From: Arcobacter sp.
GTDB taxonomy: Bacteria > Campylobacterota > Campylobacteria > Campylobacterales > Arcobacteraceae
Reading direction: 5' to 3'
Length of the DNA: 64,000 bases
Assembly (NCBI GenBank): GCA_002869535.1
Contig: PKUK01000008.1
Span: 414,350-478,349 of the forward strand
Positions 44,025 through 53,334 of this stretch are shown one piece after another; within the stretch, counting starts at the first letter, position 1, and every line of letters begins with the position of its first letter. The notes under the pieces are model-generated. The model did not search any database. It was given only the letters and a program-made list of their open reading frames with translations, and was not told the DNA's origin. The translations under genes were made by a program, and so were the position numbers.

Positions 44025-46463
44025 CTATTTTCCTTTTATTCTAAGTGAATTTGCAACAACAATTAGTGAACTTAAACTCATAGATAAAGCTGCAACTAGT
44101 GGTATTACAAATCCTGCCATTGCTAGAGGAATTGTAACTAAATTATATATTAAAGATATTGATAAATTTTGTTTAATAAATTTATAGGTTTTTCGCGAAA
44201 TTACAAAGGCTTCATTCAAACTTTTTAAAGAGTTATTCAATAATACAATATCCGATACAGCAATTGATATATCTGCTCCATTTCCCATAGCAACTGAAAC
44301 ATTTGCGCTACTAAGTGCAACAGAGTCATTTACTCCGTCCCCAGCCATAATTACGGTGTGCCCTTCACTTTTTAATTTATTTACATACTGGGCTTTTTGT
44401 ATTGGATTTATATTTGCTACCACACTTTTAATTCCAACTTTTTTAGCAACCTGTTTAGCCACATTTTCATTATCACCAGTTAACATTATCACTTCAATAC
44501 CATTTTTTATGCTATTTGATACAAATTCACTTGCATACTCTTTTATCTCATCTTTTAATTCAAATGTTGCAATAACTTTTTTATTTATAGCAAATAAATA
44601 TACGGAATTTTGAGAATCAAATTTATACCTTATTCCAAACTCTTCCATAAGCTTTTGATTTCCACCAAGTATCTCAAACTCTTTTTCATCTACATTTTTA
44701 TACTTTGCAATCATTCCTTTAGCTTGTAAAGTTTTGATTTCATTTAGGTTCTTTAGAGTTAAATTCTTATAATTATTTTTTAAATACTCTTTTATAGAGA
44801 TACTAATTGGATGTGATGAACTATCAAGCAATGAATATAGTAAATTTAATTTATGAATATTATCATCCATAACTCTAGCTTTCACTACTGATAGTTTACC
44901 GTTTGTTATTGTTCCTGTTTTATCAACTACAAGTTTTGTTGCTCTTGCTAACTCTTCTATAAATTTTGCTTCTTTAAAAAGCAAACCTTTTTTTGCTAAT
45001 TCAGAGATTCCTATCAAACTTGCTATTGGGGTTGCAAGGGCTAAGGCACAAGGACAAGCAATAACTATAACTGAAATAGCTACTATAAATGATTTTTCAA
45101 AATGATTAACTCCATCATAGTCAAAGCCTAAATCTATTCCTAAAAAATACCAAACTAAAAAAGTAAGAATTGATAAACTCAAAATTGCAACAGAAAAGCC
45201 TTTTGATATCTCATTTGCTTTATGTTCTATTTTTGGTTTAGAAGCAAGTGAATCTTCTAATAAAGTAACAATAGAGTTCAAGGTAGAGTCTTTAAAAGTT
45301 TTGGTAACTCTATACTGTACTAAAGAGTCTTGGTTTAAAGTTCCTGATAAAACAACATCATCTATTGTTTTATAAATAGGAGTTGATTCTCCGGAAATAG
45401 ATGATTCATCAAAAGAACTTTCTCCTGTTACTATTACTCCATCTACTGATGCTTTGTCCCCAGTTTTTAATTCAACTATATATCCAAGGCAGATATCTTC
45501 AACAGCTACTTCAACTCTTTTGCCATCTTTTATAACTATAGCCTCAAGTGGTATTTGGCTTTTTATAGTATCTAAAGTATCTACAGCTGATTTTTTACCA
45601 ATTACTTCAAGATACTTTCCAACCAATACAAAAGTAATAATCATACTTACTGAGTCAAAATAACTTTCACCTTTTGCACCAAAAAGTATAAAAAGAGAAT
45701 AAATATATGTGAATGTTGCCCCTGAACTAACTAAAAAATCCATATTTAATATACGGTTTTTCAAGCCATAATAAGCGCCCCTGTAAAAAATCCATCCACT
45801 ATAAAACAACACAGGAGTTGATAATATAAACTCTCCTATATGAATAAGATGCTTAACTTCAGGAGTAATTCCAGTAAAAAAACCCGTATATTTTGCAACA
45901 GAAAGCATCATTATATTCATTGTTGCAAATACAGCAACCATCATTCTTATAAAGTAATCTCTTTTTGCTTGAGATGCTTTTTCATCAGCAATTTTAGAGT
46001 TATAAGCAAAAGCGTTATAACCTATACTTCTAATTTTTTCAATTATCTTTGAAAGAGCAATTTTTTCACTATCCCAAATAATTTTTGCTTTATTATTAGT
46101 AAAATTAATATTAGCATCGATTATACCATCAGTATTAAATAAAACTTTTTCATTTAGCCAAATACAAGCAGCACAATGAATTCCTTCAATAATTAAATCA
46201 ACCTCTTTATATCCATCATCATTTGAAGATACATATATTTTTTCAAAACTTTGAGTATCAAATTTATTTAAGTCACTATTTACTTCAATGGGAGGTTGTA
46301 TTGTTTTATTTCCCAATTTATCATAAAAAGAATCAAGGTTTTCGTCTTGTAAAAGATGATATACACCCTGACACCCTTTACAACAAAAATTTAGAGTTTG
46401 TTCTTTTATCATAACACTCTCATCAAACTCTAAATGACAGTGATTACATTTTACTTTTGACAC
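44025..46463 (-). CDS. ccoI: CcoI-type copper-exporting P1B ATPase for cbb3 oxidase assembly
   Basis: An 812-residue inner-membrane pump. A GTG start is used (rc of 46461-46463), giving an N-terminal zinc-finger-like segment (CNHCHLEF ... CCKGC) and an HMA metal-binding domain (GIHCAACIWL). Eight predicted helices follow, with the transport motif CPCALALATP, phosphorylation Asp514 in DKTGTIT, and hinge GDGVNDSVAL. The fused finger plus HMA arrangement and the ccoS neighbour mark it as the CcoI/CopA2 type that supplies Cu for cytochrome oxidase rather than general copper resistance. Confidence 0.92.
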   Translation of the reverse strand: MSKVKCNHCHLEFDESVMIKEQTLNFCCKGCQGVYHLLQDENLDSFYDKLGNKTIQPPIEVNSDLNKFDTQSFEKIYVSSNDDGYKEVDLIIEGIHCAACIWLNEKVLFNTDGIIDANINFTNNKAKIIWDSEKIALSKIIEKIRSIGYNAFAYNSKIADEKASQAKRDYFIRMMVAVFATMNIMMLSVAKYTGFFTGITPEVKHLIHIGEFILSTPVLFYSGWIFYRGAYYGLKNRILNMDFLVSSGATFTYIYSLFILFGAKGESYFDSVSMIITFVLVGKYLEVIGKKSAVDTLDTIKSQIPLEAIVIKDGKRVEVAVEDICLGYIVELKTGDKASVDGVIVTGESSFDESSISGESTPIYKTIDDVVLSGTLNQDSLVQYRVTKTFKDSTLNSIVTLLEDSLASKPKIEHKANEISKGFSVAILSLSILTFLVWYFLGIDLGFDYDGVNHFEKSFIVAISVIVIACPCALALATPIASLIGISELAKKGLLFKEAKFIEELARATKLVVDKTGTITNGKLSVVKARVMDDNIHKLNLLYSLLDSSSHPISISIKEYLKNNYKNLTLKNLNEIKTLQAKGMIAKYKNVDEKEFEILGGNQKLMEEFGIRYKFDSQNSVYLFAINKKVIATFELKDEIKEYASEFVSNSIKNGIEVIMLTGDNENVAKQVAKKVGIKSVVANINPIQKAQYVNKLKSEGHTVIMAGDGVNDSVALSSANVSVAMGNGADISIAVSDIVLLNNSLKSLNEAFVISRKTYKFIKQNLSISLIYNLVTIPLAMAGFVIPLVAALSMSLSSLIVVANSLRIKGK

Positions 46464-46561
46464 CCAAGTATTCCTAAAGTCTATATTTTTAATTTTTTTA
46501 TGCTACTATTTAGATATAATATAATTTACATTATATCCTATAATTTTTGGAGTTTTGATTA

Positions 46562-48181
46562 ATGATTAATAATATTTCAATTTTGAAAAATATTACAATA
46601 CTATATGCTGAAGATGAAAAATCTCTTAGAGATATAACTCTAAATATTTTAAAAGGTTTTACAAATAAGCAGTTTGTTGCAGAAAATGGACTTGAAGGAC
46701 TAGAACTTTTCAAGGCACATGAGGAAGAAATCGATTTAATTATTACAGATGTTAATATGCCACAAATGAATGGCTTAGACATGATTAAAGAGATTAAAAA
46801 GATAAACTCAAACATTCCAATAATTGTGGCAACAGCTTTTTCAAATACTGAGTATTTGCTTGAAGCTATTGATATTGGAGTTGATAAATATATCTTAAAA
46901 CCAATAGATATGAAAAAACTTTTACAAGTAATGAGCCAGTCTCTTTTATATCATGAGTTAAAAGATTTATATATTGATAAACTAACAAGGCTTCCAAACA
47001 GAAATAAACTAAAAAAAGATTTAGAATTAACAGCTCAAGATTTGATGGCACTTATCAATATTGATAAGTTTTCAACTATCAATGATCTTTTTGGTGAAGA
47101 TAATGGTAATAAACTTCTTATAGAGTTTTCTATGATAATAAAACAATTTTTTGCATCAGAAGATTATAGAGTTTATAGAATAGAATCAGATAAGTTTGCG
47201 GTTGTAGCAAAAGATTATGCTATGGATATAAAAGCTTTTGAAGCTCTTTGTGAAAAGTTTGCAAATCATATAGAAGAAAATGCTATTTTCATAGAAGAAA
47301 ATGAAATAGATTTAAATGTAACTATTGGTATTGCATGTGCAGATAACAAGTTAGCTTACAAATATACAGAGCGTGTTATAAACTATGCTAGAAAAAGATT
47401 TGAACAAATTTTAGTTTATGATAATTCTTTTAATATCCAAGAATCTTTTGAGGATAATATCAAATGGGTAAAAGAGGTAAAAAAAGGTTTAAAAGAGGGC
47501 CTTTTTGTTGCTTTTTATCAACCAATAGTTGATACAAAAACTCAAGAAATATATAAATATGAAGCACTTATTAGATACATAAATGACCAAGGTGAAGTAA
47601 TTGCTCCAATCAAATTTTTAGATATTGCAAAAAAAGCTAAACTTTACTCTTATATTATAGAGATTATGCTTTTAGAAGCCATTGGACTTATTAAAGAACA
47701 AGGTAAAAGAGTTGCCGTTAATATCTCTTTTGATGATATAACAAATAATAAAACAACTAAAAAGATTTATGATACATTAGAAGAAAATAAAGCTTATACT
47801 CACCTTCTAGAGTTTGAAATTCTAGAATCAGAAGAGATAAATAACTTTGATACGGTTACAACATTTATTGATAAAGTTAAATCTTTAGGTTGTAGTGTTG
47901 GTGTTGATGACTTTGGTGCTGGATATTCTAACTTTAACATGCTTACAAATTTAAATATTGATTTTGTTAAGATTGATGGTTCACTTATCAAAAAAATCGA
48001 TACTTCTAAAAACCAACAAATTATTGTAGAAACAATTGCAGATTTCTCTAGAAAATTTGGATTTAAAACTGTGGCTGAGTTTGTTTCATCAGAAGAGATT
48101 TATGAAAAAATCAAAGAGCTAGATATTGATTACTGCCAAGGTTACCATTTTGGAAAACCTGAAGCTAAAGATAAGATTTAA
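46562..48181 (+). CDS. Response regulator with degenerate GGDEF and EAL phosphodiesterase domain
   Basis: A 539-residue cytoplasmic protein. The receiver domain (about 10-125) keeps AEDEKS, the phospho-acceptor Asp in IITDVNMPQMNG and Lys in YILKPID. The GGDEF domain has the signature ESDKF, so it is inactive. The EAL domain keeps YEALIRY and DDFGAGYSNF, so hydrolysis of c-di-GMP is likely. No histidine kinase is adjacent. It is flanked by ccoI (divergent) and gmk (4-base convergent overlap). TATAAT boxes at about 46515 precede it. Confidence 0.88.
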   Translation: MINNISILKNITILYAEDEKSLRDITLNILKGFTNKQFVAENGLEGLELFKAHEEEIDLIITDVNMPQMNGLDMIKEIKKINSNIPIIVATAFSNTEYLLEAIDIGVDKYILKPIDMKKLLQVMSQSLLYHELKDLYIDKLTRLPNRNKLKKDLELTAQDLMALINIDKFSTINDLFGEDNGNKLLIEFSMIIKQFFASEDYRVYRIESDKFAVVAKDYAMDIKAFEALCEKFANHIEENAIFIEENEIDLNVTIGIACADNKLAYKYTERVINYARKRFEQILVYDNSFNIQESFEDNIKWVKEVKKGLKEGLFVAFYQPIVDTKTQEIYKYEALIRYINDQGEVIAPIKFLDIAKKAKLYSYIIEIMLLEAIGLIKEQGKRVAVNISFDDITNNKTTKKIYDTLEENKAYTHLLEFEILESEEINNFDTVTTFIDKVKSLGCSVGVDDFGAGYSNFNMLTNLNIDFVKIDGSLIKKIDTSKNQQIIVETIADFSRKFGFKTVAEFVSSEEIYEKIKELDIDYCQGYHFGKPEAKDKI

Positions 48182-48795
48182 CCTATCCAACTCTCATATA
48201 ATTTAGAATCAAAAAGTTTACTTTTGATTCTTGTTACATTTGCAATTCCTACTAGCTGTTTACTTGCTGTATCTAAATCATCATTTACTATAAAATAATC
48301 ATACTTTTGGAAATATTTTATCTCATGTTTTGCATTTTCAACTCTATTATCAATAATATCTTGAGAGTCTGTATTTCTATTTTGTAATCTATTTTTTAAT
48401 TCATTCAATGAAGGAGTTGTAATAAAAACTGAAGTAGTTATATCATTTAGTTTTTTTCTTACTATTTCATGTCCTTGTACATCAATATCAAAAATTACAA
48501 GTTTCCCTTCTGCTAAAGCTTCTTTAATAGGTTTTAAAGATGTTCCATAATAGTTTCCATGAACTTCTGCCCACTCTAAAAAATGTCCAGCTTGAATATC
48601 TTCTAAAAAATCCTCTTTTTTAGCGAAAAAATAATCAACACCATCTTTTTCTCCCTCTCTTGGAGCTCTTGTTGTTGTAGAAATAGAAAAGTAATAATCA
48701 TCTATATCTTTATAAACCTCTTTTAAAAGTGTTGATTTACAACATCCACTAGGTCCTGATATTGTTAAAATAGCACCTTTTTTTTCATTTATCAA
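48178..48795 (-). CDS. gmk: Guanylate kinase
   Basis: A 205-residue enzyme that phosphorylates GMP to GDP. The P-loop is GPSGCCKSTLL, where most family members have GPSGxGKS/T; the second Cys replaces the usual Gly. The rest is typical: STTTRAPREGEKDGVDYFF for GMP binding and FDIDVQGHEIV. It follows the acidic protein gene by 4 bases, as I recall for the Campylobacter order around Cj1177c. Confidence 0.93.
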   Translation of the reverse strand: MINEKKGAILTISGPSGCCKSTLLKEVYKDIDDYYFSISTTTRAPREGEKDGVDYFFAKKEDFLEDIQAGHFLEWAEVHGNYYGTSLKPIKEALAEGKLVIFDIDVQGHEIVRKKLNDITTSVFITTPSLNELKNRLQNRNTDSQDIIDNRVENAKHEIKYFQKYDYFIVNDDLDTASKQLVGIANVTRIKSKLFDSKLYESWIG

Positions 48796-48799
48796 TTTA

Positions 48800-49594
48800 T
48801 TAGCCTTTGTTGATTGATAATCTTAAATCTATAACCTCACCTTGTGATAATCTATCAATAATTGATTGGTTACACTTTGTTAGTAATGGTCTTAATTCAT
48901 CTATATTATATTTATTTAGTAAAAGTTCATATGGTTCGTTATGATTTAAATCAAATTCATACTCTTTTACTTCACCTAAGGCATCATCAATAATTTGTGA
49001 AAGATCTTTCCAATCTGTCTCACTCATTTCTGATTCATCCACAAACTCTTTTTGGAATCTTGCTTGTAAATTATCATCATTTAGTATTGAATTGATTTTT
49101 CCTAGTTCACTTTTATCTAAGATACCACCATTTTTTAATGCAGCTATTGAAATAATACTTTCATCACCCTCATCTTCAATATCATAAGCAATATCATCTG
49201 CTAAGGTTTCTATATAGTCTGAGATTCCTTCAATATCATCATCATGAGAAAATTTATTTTTACTATCTCGTTCTTGTTTTGCTTCTTCTTTTATATTATC
49301 TATTTGCTCTGATAAAATAGTATATAAATCATGTGGTAAAAATGGTCTTGAAATTAAAAAGTCTCTTGACTTATCAAAAGGAAGTTCTTCATTAGAAATT
49401 GCACCAATTTTTGATGCCATTTGTTTGATAATATTAAATTTCTCATCAACCAAATCTTGGTCAACAACAATAAAGTCATAATTTTTACTAATGCCTGTAT
49501 TATCTTGTACAAATAGTTTTATTTCAAGTTTAGTACATATTAAATCAAAAATTTTAACTACCATATTAGTTTTTGTAATCAACAGTAATGTCAC
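48800..49594 (-). CDS. Unknown acidic protein upstream of gmk
   Basis: A 264-residue cytoplasmic protein. The N-terminus (about 1-110) looks like a degenerate receiver domain (LLLITKTNMVVKIFDLI ... NYDFIVVDQDLVDEK ... FLISRPFLPHDLYTIL). The rest is very acidic and probably helical (GISDYIETLADDIAYDIEDEGDES and so on). It occupies the place of the highly acidic protein near gmk in Campylobacter. The function is unknown. It overlaps the ABC gene by 4 bases. Confidence 0.65.
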   Translation of the reverse strand: MTLLLITKTNMVVKIFDLICTKLEIKLFVQDNTGISKNYDFIVVDQDLVDEKFNIIKQMASKIGAISNEELPFDKSRDFLISRPFLPHDLYTILSEQIDNIKEEAKQERDSKNKFSHDDDIEGISDYIETLADDIAYDIEDEGDESIISIAALKNGGILDKSELGKINSILNDDNLQARFQKEFVDESEMSETDWKDLSQIIDDALGEVKEYEFDLNHNEPYELLLNKYNIDELRPLLTKCNQSIIDRLSQGEVIDLRLSINKG

Positions 49595-50244
49595 TTAATC
49601 TCCTGTAATTCCAAATCGACTAGTTTATAAACTTTATCACATTTAAAAGCAATATCTTCTTCATGTGTAACAAGAACTAATCCAGCATCATTAGATTTTA
49701 TATATTCAAATAAGGTATTCATCACATCATGTGCAGTATCTTTATCTAAATTTCCTGTTGGTTCATCAGCAAAAATTATTTTAGGTTTTTTTGTTAAAAC
49801 CCTAGCAATAGATAATCTTTGCTGTTGACCACCACTTAATTCACCAATACCTTGATGTAAAACATGACTTATACCTAACTTTTCTAAAAGGTTATCATCT
49901 ATAGTTTCATCACTTAAAAATTGTGCAATTTGCAAATTTTCACTTGCAGTAAATCCTCTAAAAAGATAATGTGCTTGAAATATTATACCAAAATCTCCTC
50001 TTCTTATCTTTAAAAGGTTTTTATTTTTTATTGTATAAATATTTTTATTATCAAAAATTACTTCACCAATATTTGGTTTTAAAAGAGATGAGATAATATT
50101 TAGTAAAGTAGACTTTCCACTTCCACTTTTTCCAATAATTGCAATTGATTCTTTTTTATTTAGAGTAAGATTTATATTATTAAAAAGTTCATAATCAAAT
50201 TTATGAGAGATGTTTTTAGCATGTAGTATAGGCTGGTCGTTCAT
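49591..50244 (-). CDS. ABC transporter ATP-binding protein, LolD-like
   Basis: A 217-residue ATPase of the LolD/MacB type: Walker A GKSGSGKSTLL, signature LSGGQQQRLSIARVL and Walker B IIFADEPTGNLD. LolD works with LolC/E to release lipoproteins from the inner membrane. No permease gene is adjacent, so the partner must lie elsewhere. It sits between tsf and the acidic protein gene, overlapping the latter by 4 bases. Confidence 0.82.
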   Translation of the reverse strand: MNDQPILHAKNISHKFDYELFNNINLTLNKKESIAIIGKSGSGKSTLLNIISSLLKPNIGEVIFDNKNIYTIKNKNLLKIRRGDFGIIFQAHYLFRGFTASENLQIAQFLSDETIDDNLLEKLGISHVLHQGIGELSGGQQQRLSIARVLTKKPKIIFADEPTGNLDKDTAHDVMNTLFEYIKSNDAGLVLVTHEEDIAFKCDKVYKLVDLELQEIK

Positions 50245-50259
50245 TTTTCTCCAGTCTTA

Positions 50260-50289
50260 AATAAAAAGAGGTAAACCCCTCTTTTTATT
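50260..50289 (-). terminator. Terminator of the rpsB-tsf operon
   Basis: A perfect 12-bp stem (AATAAAAAGAGG / CCTCTTTTTATT) with a 6-base loop lies 19 bases after the tsf stop and before the ABC ATPase start. Its 3' arm supplies the U tract on the minus strand. Confidence 0.75.
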
Positions 50290-50308
50290 AATTTCTTAAT
50301 AATATTTA

Positions 50309-51355
50309 TTAAGCCATTTGTGCAGCAACTTCAGCTGCGAAATCTTCTTCTTTTTTCTCGATACCTTCACCAAGTTCAAATCTAACATACTCAACAATTT
50401 CAATTGACTCATCACAAGCTTTAATAGCTTGCTCAACTGTCATTGAATCATCCATAACGTAAGTTTGAGATAATAGTGCATATGTTTTATCTAATTGAGT
50501 ATTATCTTCAATCCATCTAGCAATTTTACCTTTAACGATGTTTCCAATAATTTTCTCTGGTTTACCTTCTGCAATTAATTCCTCTTTCATTTTAGCTTCA
50601 GCAGCTGCAATAGCTTCATCAGTTAATTGAACTTGAGAAACAAATTCAGGGATATTTTTAAGAGGTTTTCCAAGTCTTACTAACTCTTCATTTAACTTTT
50701 CAATATCAGCAATAATTGCTTTGTTTTCAGATTCTATAAACTCTGCATCTAAATCTTTATAAGAAATAACAGTTGGTTTCATAGAAGCTGCATGCATAGC
50801 AACTTTTTTTAATATATCTTTAGTTTTATCTTTTGCACCATCAGCACAAGTTGCAGCTAACATAACTCCAACTTTACCTAAGTGAACATAACCATTAACA
50901 ACACCATTATCAGAAGATATAGTTGCCATTTTTCTAGTTACGATATTTTCACCAATTGTTGCAATTTTACTATTTAAATACTCTTCAAAGTTTACACAAT
51001 TGATAGTAGTTTTTAATAATTCTTCTTTTTCATTACAACCTTCAGCTTGTACATGAGCAGTAACATCATTTACTAAAGCAATAAATTGATCATTTTTAGC
51101 AACGAAGTCAGTTTGAGAATTGATTTCTGTCATAGTAGCTTTAGTTGCATCATCATTAACTAAAATAGTGATTAAACCTTCTGCTGCTACATTTCCAGCT
51201 TTTTTAGCAGCTTTTGCTAAACCAGATTCTCTTAAGTATTTCATTGCTTCGTCAATGTTTCCATCACACTCATTTAATGCAGTTTTACAATCAAGCATAC
51301 CTGCACCAGATTTTTCTCTTAATTCTTTTATTAATTTAGGAGTTGCGCCAGCCAT
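50309..51355 (-). CDS. tsf: Translation elongation factor Ts
   Basis: A 348-residue nucleotide-exchange factor for EF-Tu. The UBA-like N-terminus LIKELREKSGAGMLDCKTAL and the signature INSQTDFVAKNDQF are clear. The long middle and the C-terminal helical extension match the long EF-Ts form of Campylobacterota. It follows rpsB by one base. Confidence 0.97.
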   Translation of the reverse strand: MAGATPKLIKELREKSGAGMLDCKTALNECDGNIDEAMKYLRESGLAKAAKKAGNVAAEGLITILVNDDATKATMTEINSQTDFVAKNDQFIALVNDVTAHVQAEGCNEKEELLKTTINCVNFEEYLNSKIATIGENIVTRKMATISSDNGVVNGYVHLGKVGVMLAATCADGAKDKTKDILKKVAMHAASMKPTVISYKDLDAEFIESENKAIIADIEKLNEELVRLGKPLKNIPEFVSQVQLTDEAIAAAEAKMKEELIAEGKPEKIIGNIVKGKIARWIEDNTQLDKTYALLSQTYVMDDSMTVEQAIKACDESIEIVEYVRFELGEGIEKKEEDFAAEVAAQMA

Positions 51356-51356
51356 C

Positions 51357-52172
51357 TTATGCTTCCTTTGTTGTTTCTACTGCTTCTGCTTCAACTTCAG
51401 TTTCACCTTCAGCTACTGCTTCTGCAACAACTTCAGCTACTTCTTCAGTAGATAGCTCTTCTTCTACGTCTGCAACATCACCGTTAGCTTCTGCATATGC
51501 AGCTTTACCTTCGTTCATTGCAGCAGCCATTTCTTTACAAAATAGTTGAATTGATCTAATTGCATCATCATTACCTGGAATTGGCCAATCAACTACATCT
51601 GGATCACAGTTTGTATCTAAAGGAGCAACAACTGTAATTCCTAATCTTCTTGCTTCTTGAATAGCAATTTTTTCTTTAACTGCATCAAGTACAAACATCA
51701 TATCAGGGATTTTAGTCATATCTTTGATACCACCAAGATATAATTCTAATTTTTCTTCTTTTCTTGAAAGCATTAAAGCTTCTTTTTTAGTTAAAAGATC
51801 TAGTTGACCTTCTTCTCTCATTTTTTTAATAATTTCTAATTTTCTAATTGATTTTTTAATTGTTCCGTAGTTTGTTAACATCCCACCTAACCATCTATGG
51901 TTAACGTAAGGCATACCACAAGAGATAGCAGCATCTTTAACCGCTTGACTAGCTTGTTTTTTAGTACCAACGAACATCATTGTTTGACCTTCAGCAGCAG
52001 CATCTCTAATAAGAGTATATGTGTATCTGAAGTATCTTAACGTTTTTTGTAAATCTATAATATAGATATTTTTTCTTACACCAAAAATATATTTTTTCAT
52101 TTTTGGATTCCATCTTCTCGTTTGGTGTCCGAAGTGTACACCACATTCTAATAGGTCTTTCATTGTAACCAT
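51357..52172 (-). CDS. rpsB: 30S ribosomal protein S2
   Basis: A 271-residue ribosomal protein. The N-terminal [19 protein letters not shown] and the middle [14 protein letters not shown] and [18 protein letters not shown] signatures are present. The last 40 or so residues form a very acidic Glu/Ala/Val tail (SUMO-like low complexity) longer than in Escherichia coli S2. It leads the rpsB-tsf operon and has a structured leader upstream. Confidence 0.97.
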   Translation of the reverse strand: MVTMKDLLECGVHFGHQTRRWNPKMKKYIFGVRKNIYIIDLQKTLRYFRYTYTLIRDAAAEGQTMMFVGTKKQASQAVKDAAISCGMPYVNHRWLGGMLTNYGTIKKSIRKLEIIKKMREEGQLDLLTKKEALMLSRKEEKLELYLGGIKDMTKIPDMMFVLDAVKEKIAIQEARRLGITVVAPLDTNCDPDVVDWPIPGNDDAIRSIQLFCKEMAAAMNEGKAAYAEANGDVADVEEELSTEEVAEVVAEAVAEGETEVEAEAVETTKEA

Positions 52173-52225
52173 GTTTTTTCCTTGTTTATGTTTTATTTGG
52201 GTTTAGCCTCTGTGCCCCTTAATGC

Positions 52226-52295
52226 CAAGTTAAAATTAACTTGTCACAACCCAGACCAGGATTGACACATGTGAGGTTTCTATAAAAATAGAACC
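52226..52295 (-). promoter_or_regulatory. Structured 5' leader of rpsB
   Basis: Upstream of rpsB on the minus strand is a comparatively GC-rich stretch with two hairpins: CAAGTTAA / TTAACTTG with a 2-base loop (52226-52243), and an 8-bp stem with one bulge (52275-52295). S2 represses its own mRNA in other bacteria through a leader structure, so this may be an rpsB leader. No homology check was possible. Confidence 0.45.
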
Positions 52296-52377
52296 GTGAT
52301 TCTATCTAAGTAACCTTTAATATTTTATTAAATGAATTTAGATAAAATCTTCCAATGATTTAAAAAGGAAATTTTAA

Positions 52378-53331
52378 ATGGATTATTTAGAAAAAATCAA
52401 TGAGATAAAAAAAGAGTTATCCAAATCTATTATTTGTCAAGAGAACATGGTAGATGCCTTAATAATTGCTCTTTTATGTGATGGTCACGTTTTACTAGAA
52501 GGTGTTCCAGGACTTGCAAAAACAACTGCAGTAAAAGCCTTATCCAAGTGCTTAAGTCTTAATTTTAAACGGGTTCAATTTACTCCTGATTTAATTCCAT
52601 CAGATATTATTGGTGCCCAAATATTTAATATGAAAACAGCAGAGTTTAGTATAAAAAAAGGTCCTATTTTTACAAATCTTCTTTTAGCAGATGAGATAAA
52701 CAGAGCTCCTGCTAAAGTTCAATCTGCACTTTTAGAAGTTATGCAAGAAAAACAGATAACTATTGCCGATGAAACATATAACCTAGAGCTTCCATTTTTA
52801 GTACTTGCTACTCAAAACCCAATAGAATCACAAGGTGCTTATGAGTTACCTGAAGCTCAACTTGATAGATTTATGTATAAAATTTTACTTGATTATAATT
52901 CAAAAGAACAAGAGTTTGAAATAGCAAAAAAAGTAACTTTAAGCACTTTTGAAACTCCAAGTGTTGTAGCTAGCAAAGAGGATTTAGATAAGCTCAAAAA
53001 AGCAGTTGTTGATGTTCATATTGATGAAGAGTTAGAACAATATATTGTAAATCTTATTTTTGCCACAAGAGAACCTGAAAAATATGGATTAGATGATATA
53101 AAAGATTATATTCAATTTGGAGCAAGTCCAAGGGCAACAATAGATATGTTTAAAGCTAGTAAAGCAAAAGCTTTTATACGAGGTAATGATCACGTTACTC
53201 CAATAGATATTGCATTGGTGTTTAAAGATATAGTAAGACATAGAATTGTTTTATCCTATGAAGCACAAGCTATGGATATATCAAGTGATTATATTTTACA
53301 AAAAGTACTTCAAAAAGTAGATATTCCATAA
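52378..53331 (+). CDS. MoxR-family AAA+ ATPase
   Basis: A 317-residue ATPase with Walker A GVPGLAKTTAV, Walker B LLADEINRAP and sensor ATQNPIESQGAYELPEAQLDRF. MoxR proteins act as chaperones that mature metal-binding or VWA-domain complexes. It is the first gene of an operon with DUF58, a small membrane protein and a VWA protein, the classic Bat (aerotolerance) arrangement. Confidence 0.92.
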   Translation: MDYLEKINEIKKELSKSIICQENMVDALIIALLCDGHVLLEGVPGLAKTTAVKALSKCLSLNFKRVQFTPDLIPSDIIGAQIFNMKTAEFSIKKGPIFTNLLLADEINRAPAKVQSALLEVMQEKQITIADETYNLELPFLVLATQNPIESQGAYELPEAQLDRFMYKILLDYNSKEQEFEIAKKVTLSTFETPSVVASKEDLDKLKKAVVDVHIDEELEQYIVNLIFATREPEKYGLDDIKDYIQFGASPRATIDMFKASKAKAFIRGNDHVTPIDIALVFKDIVRHRIVLSYEAQAMDISSDYILQKVLQKVDIP

Positions 53332-53334
53332 GAT

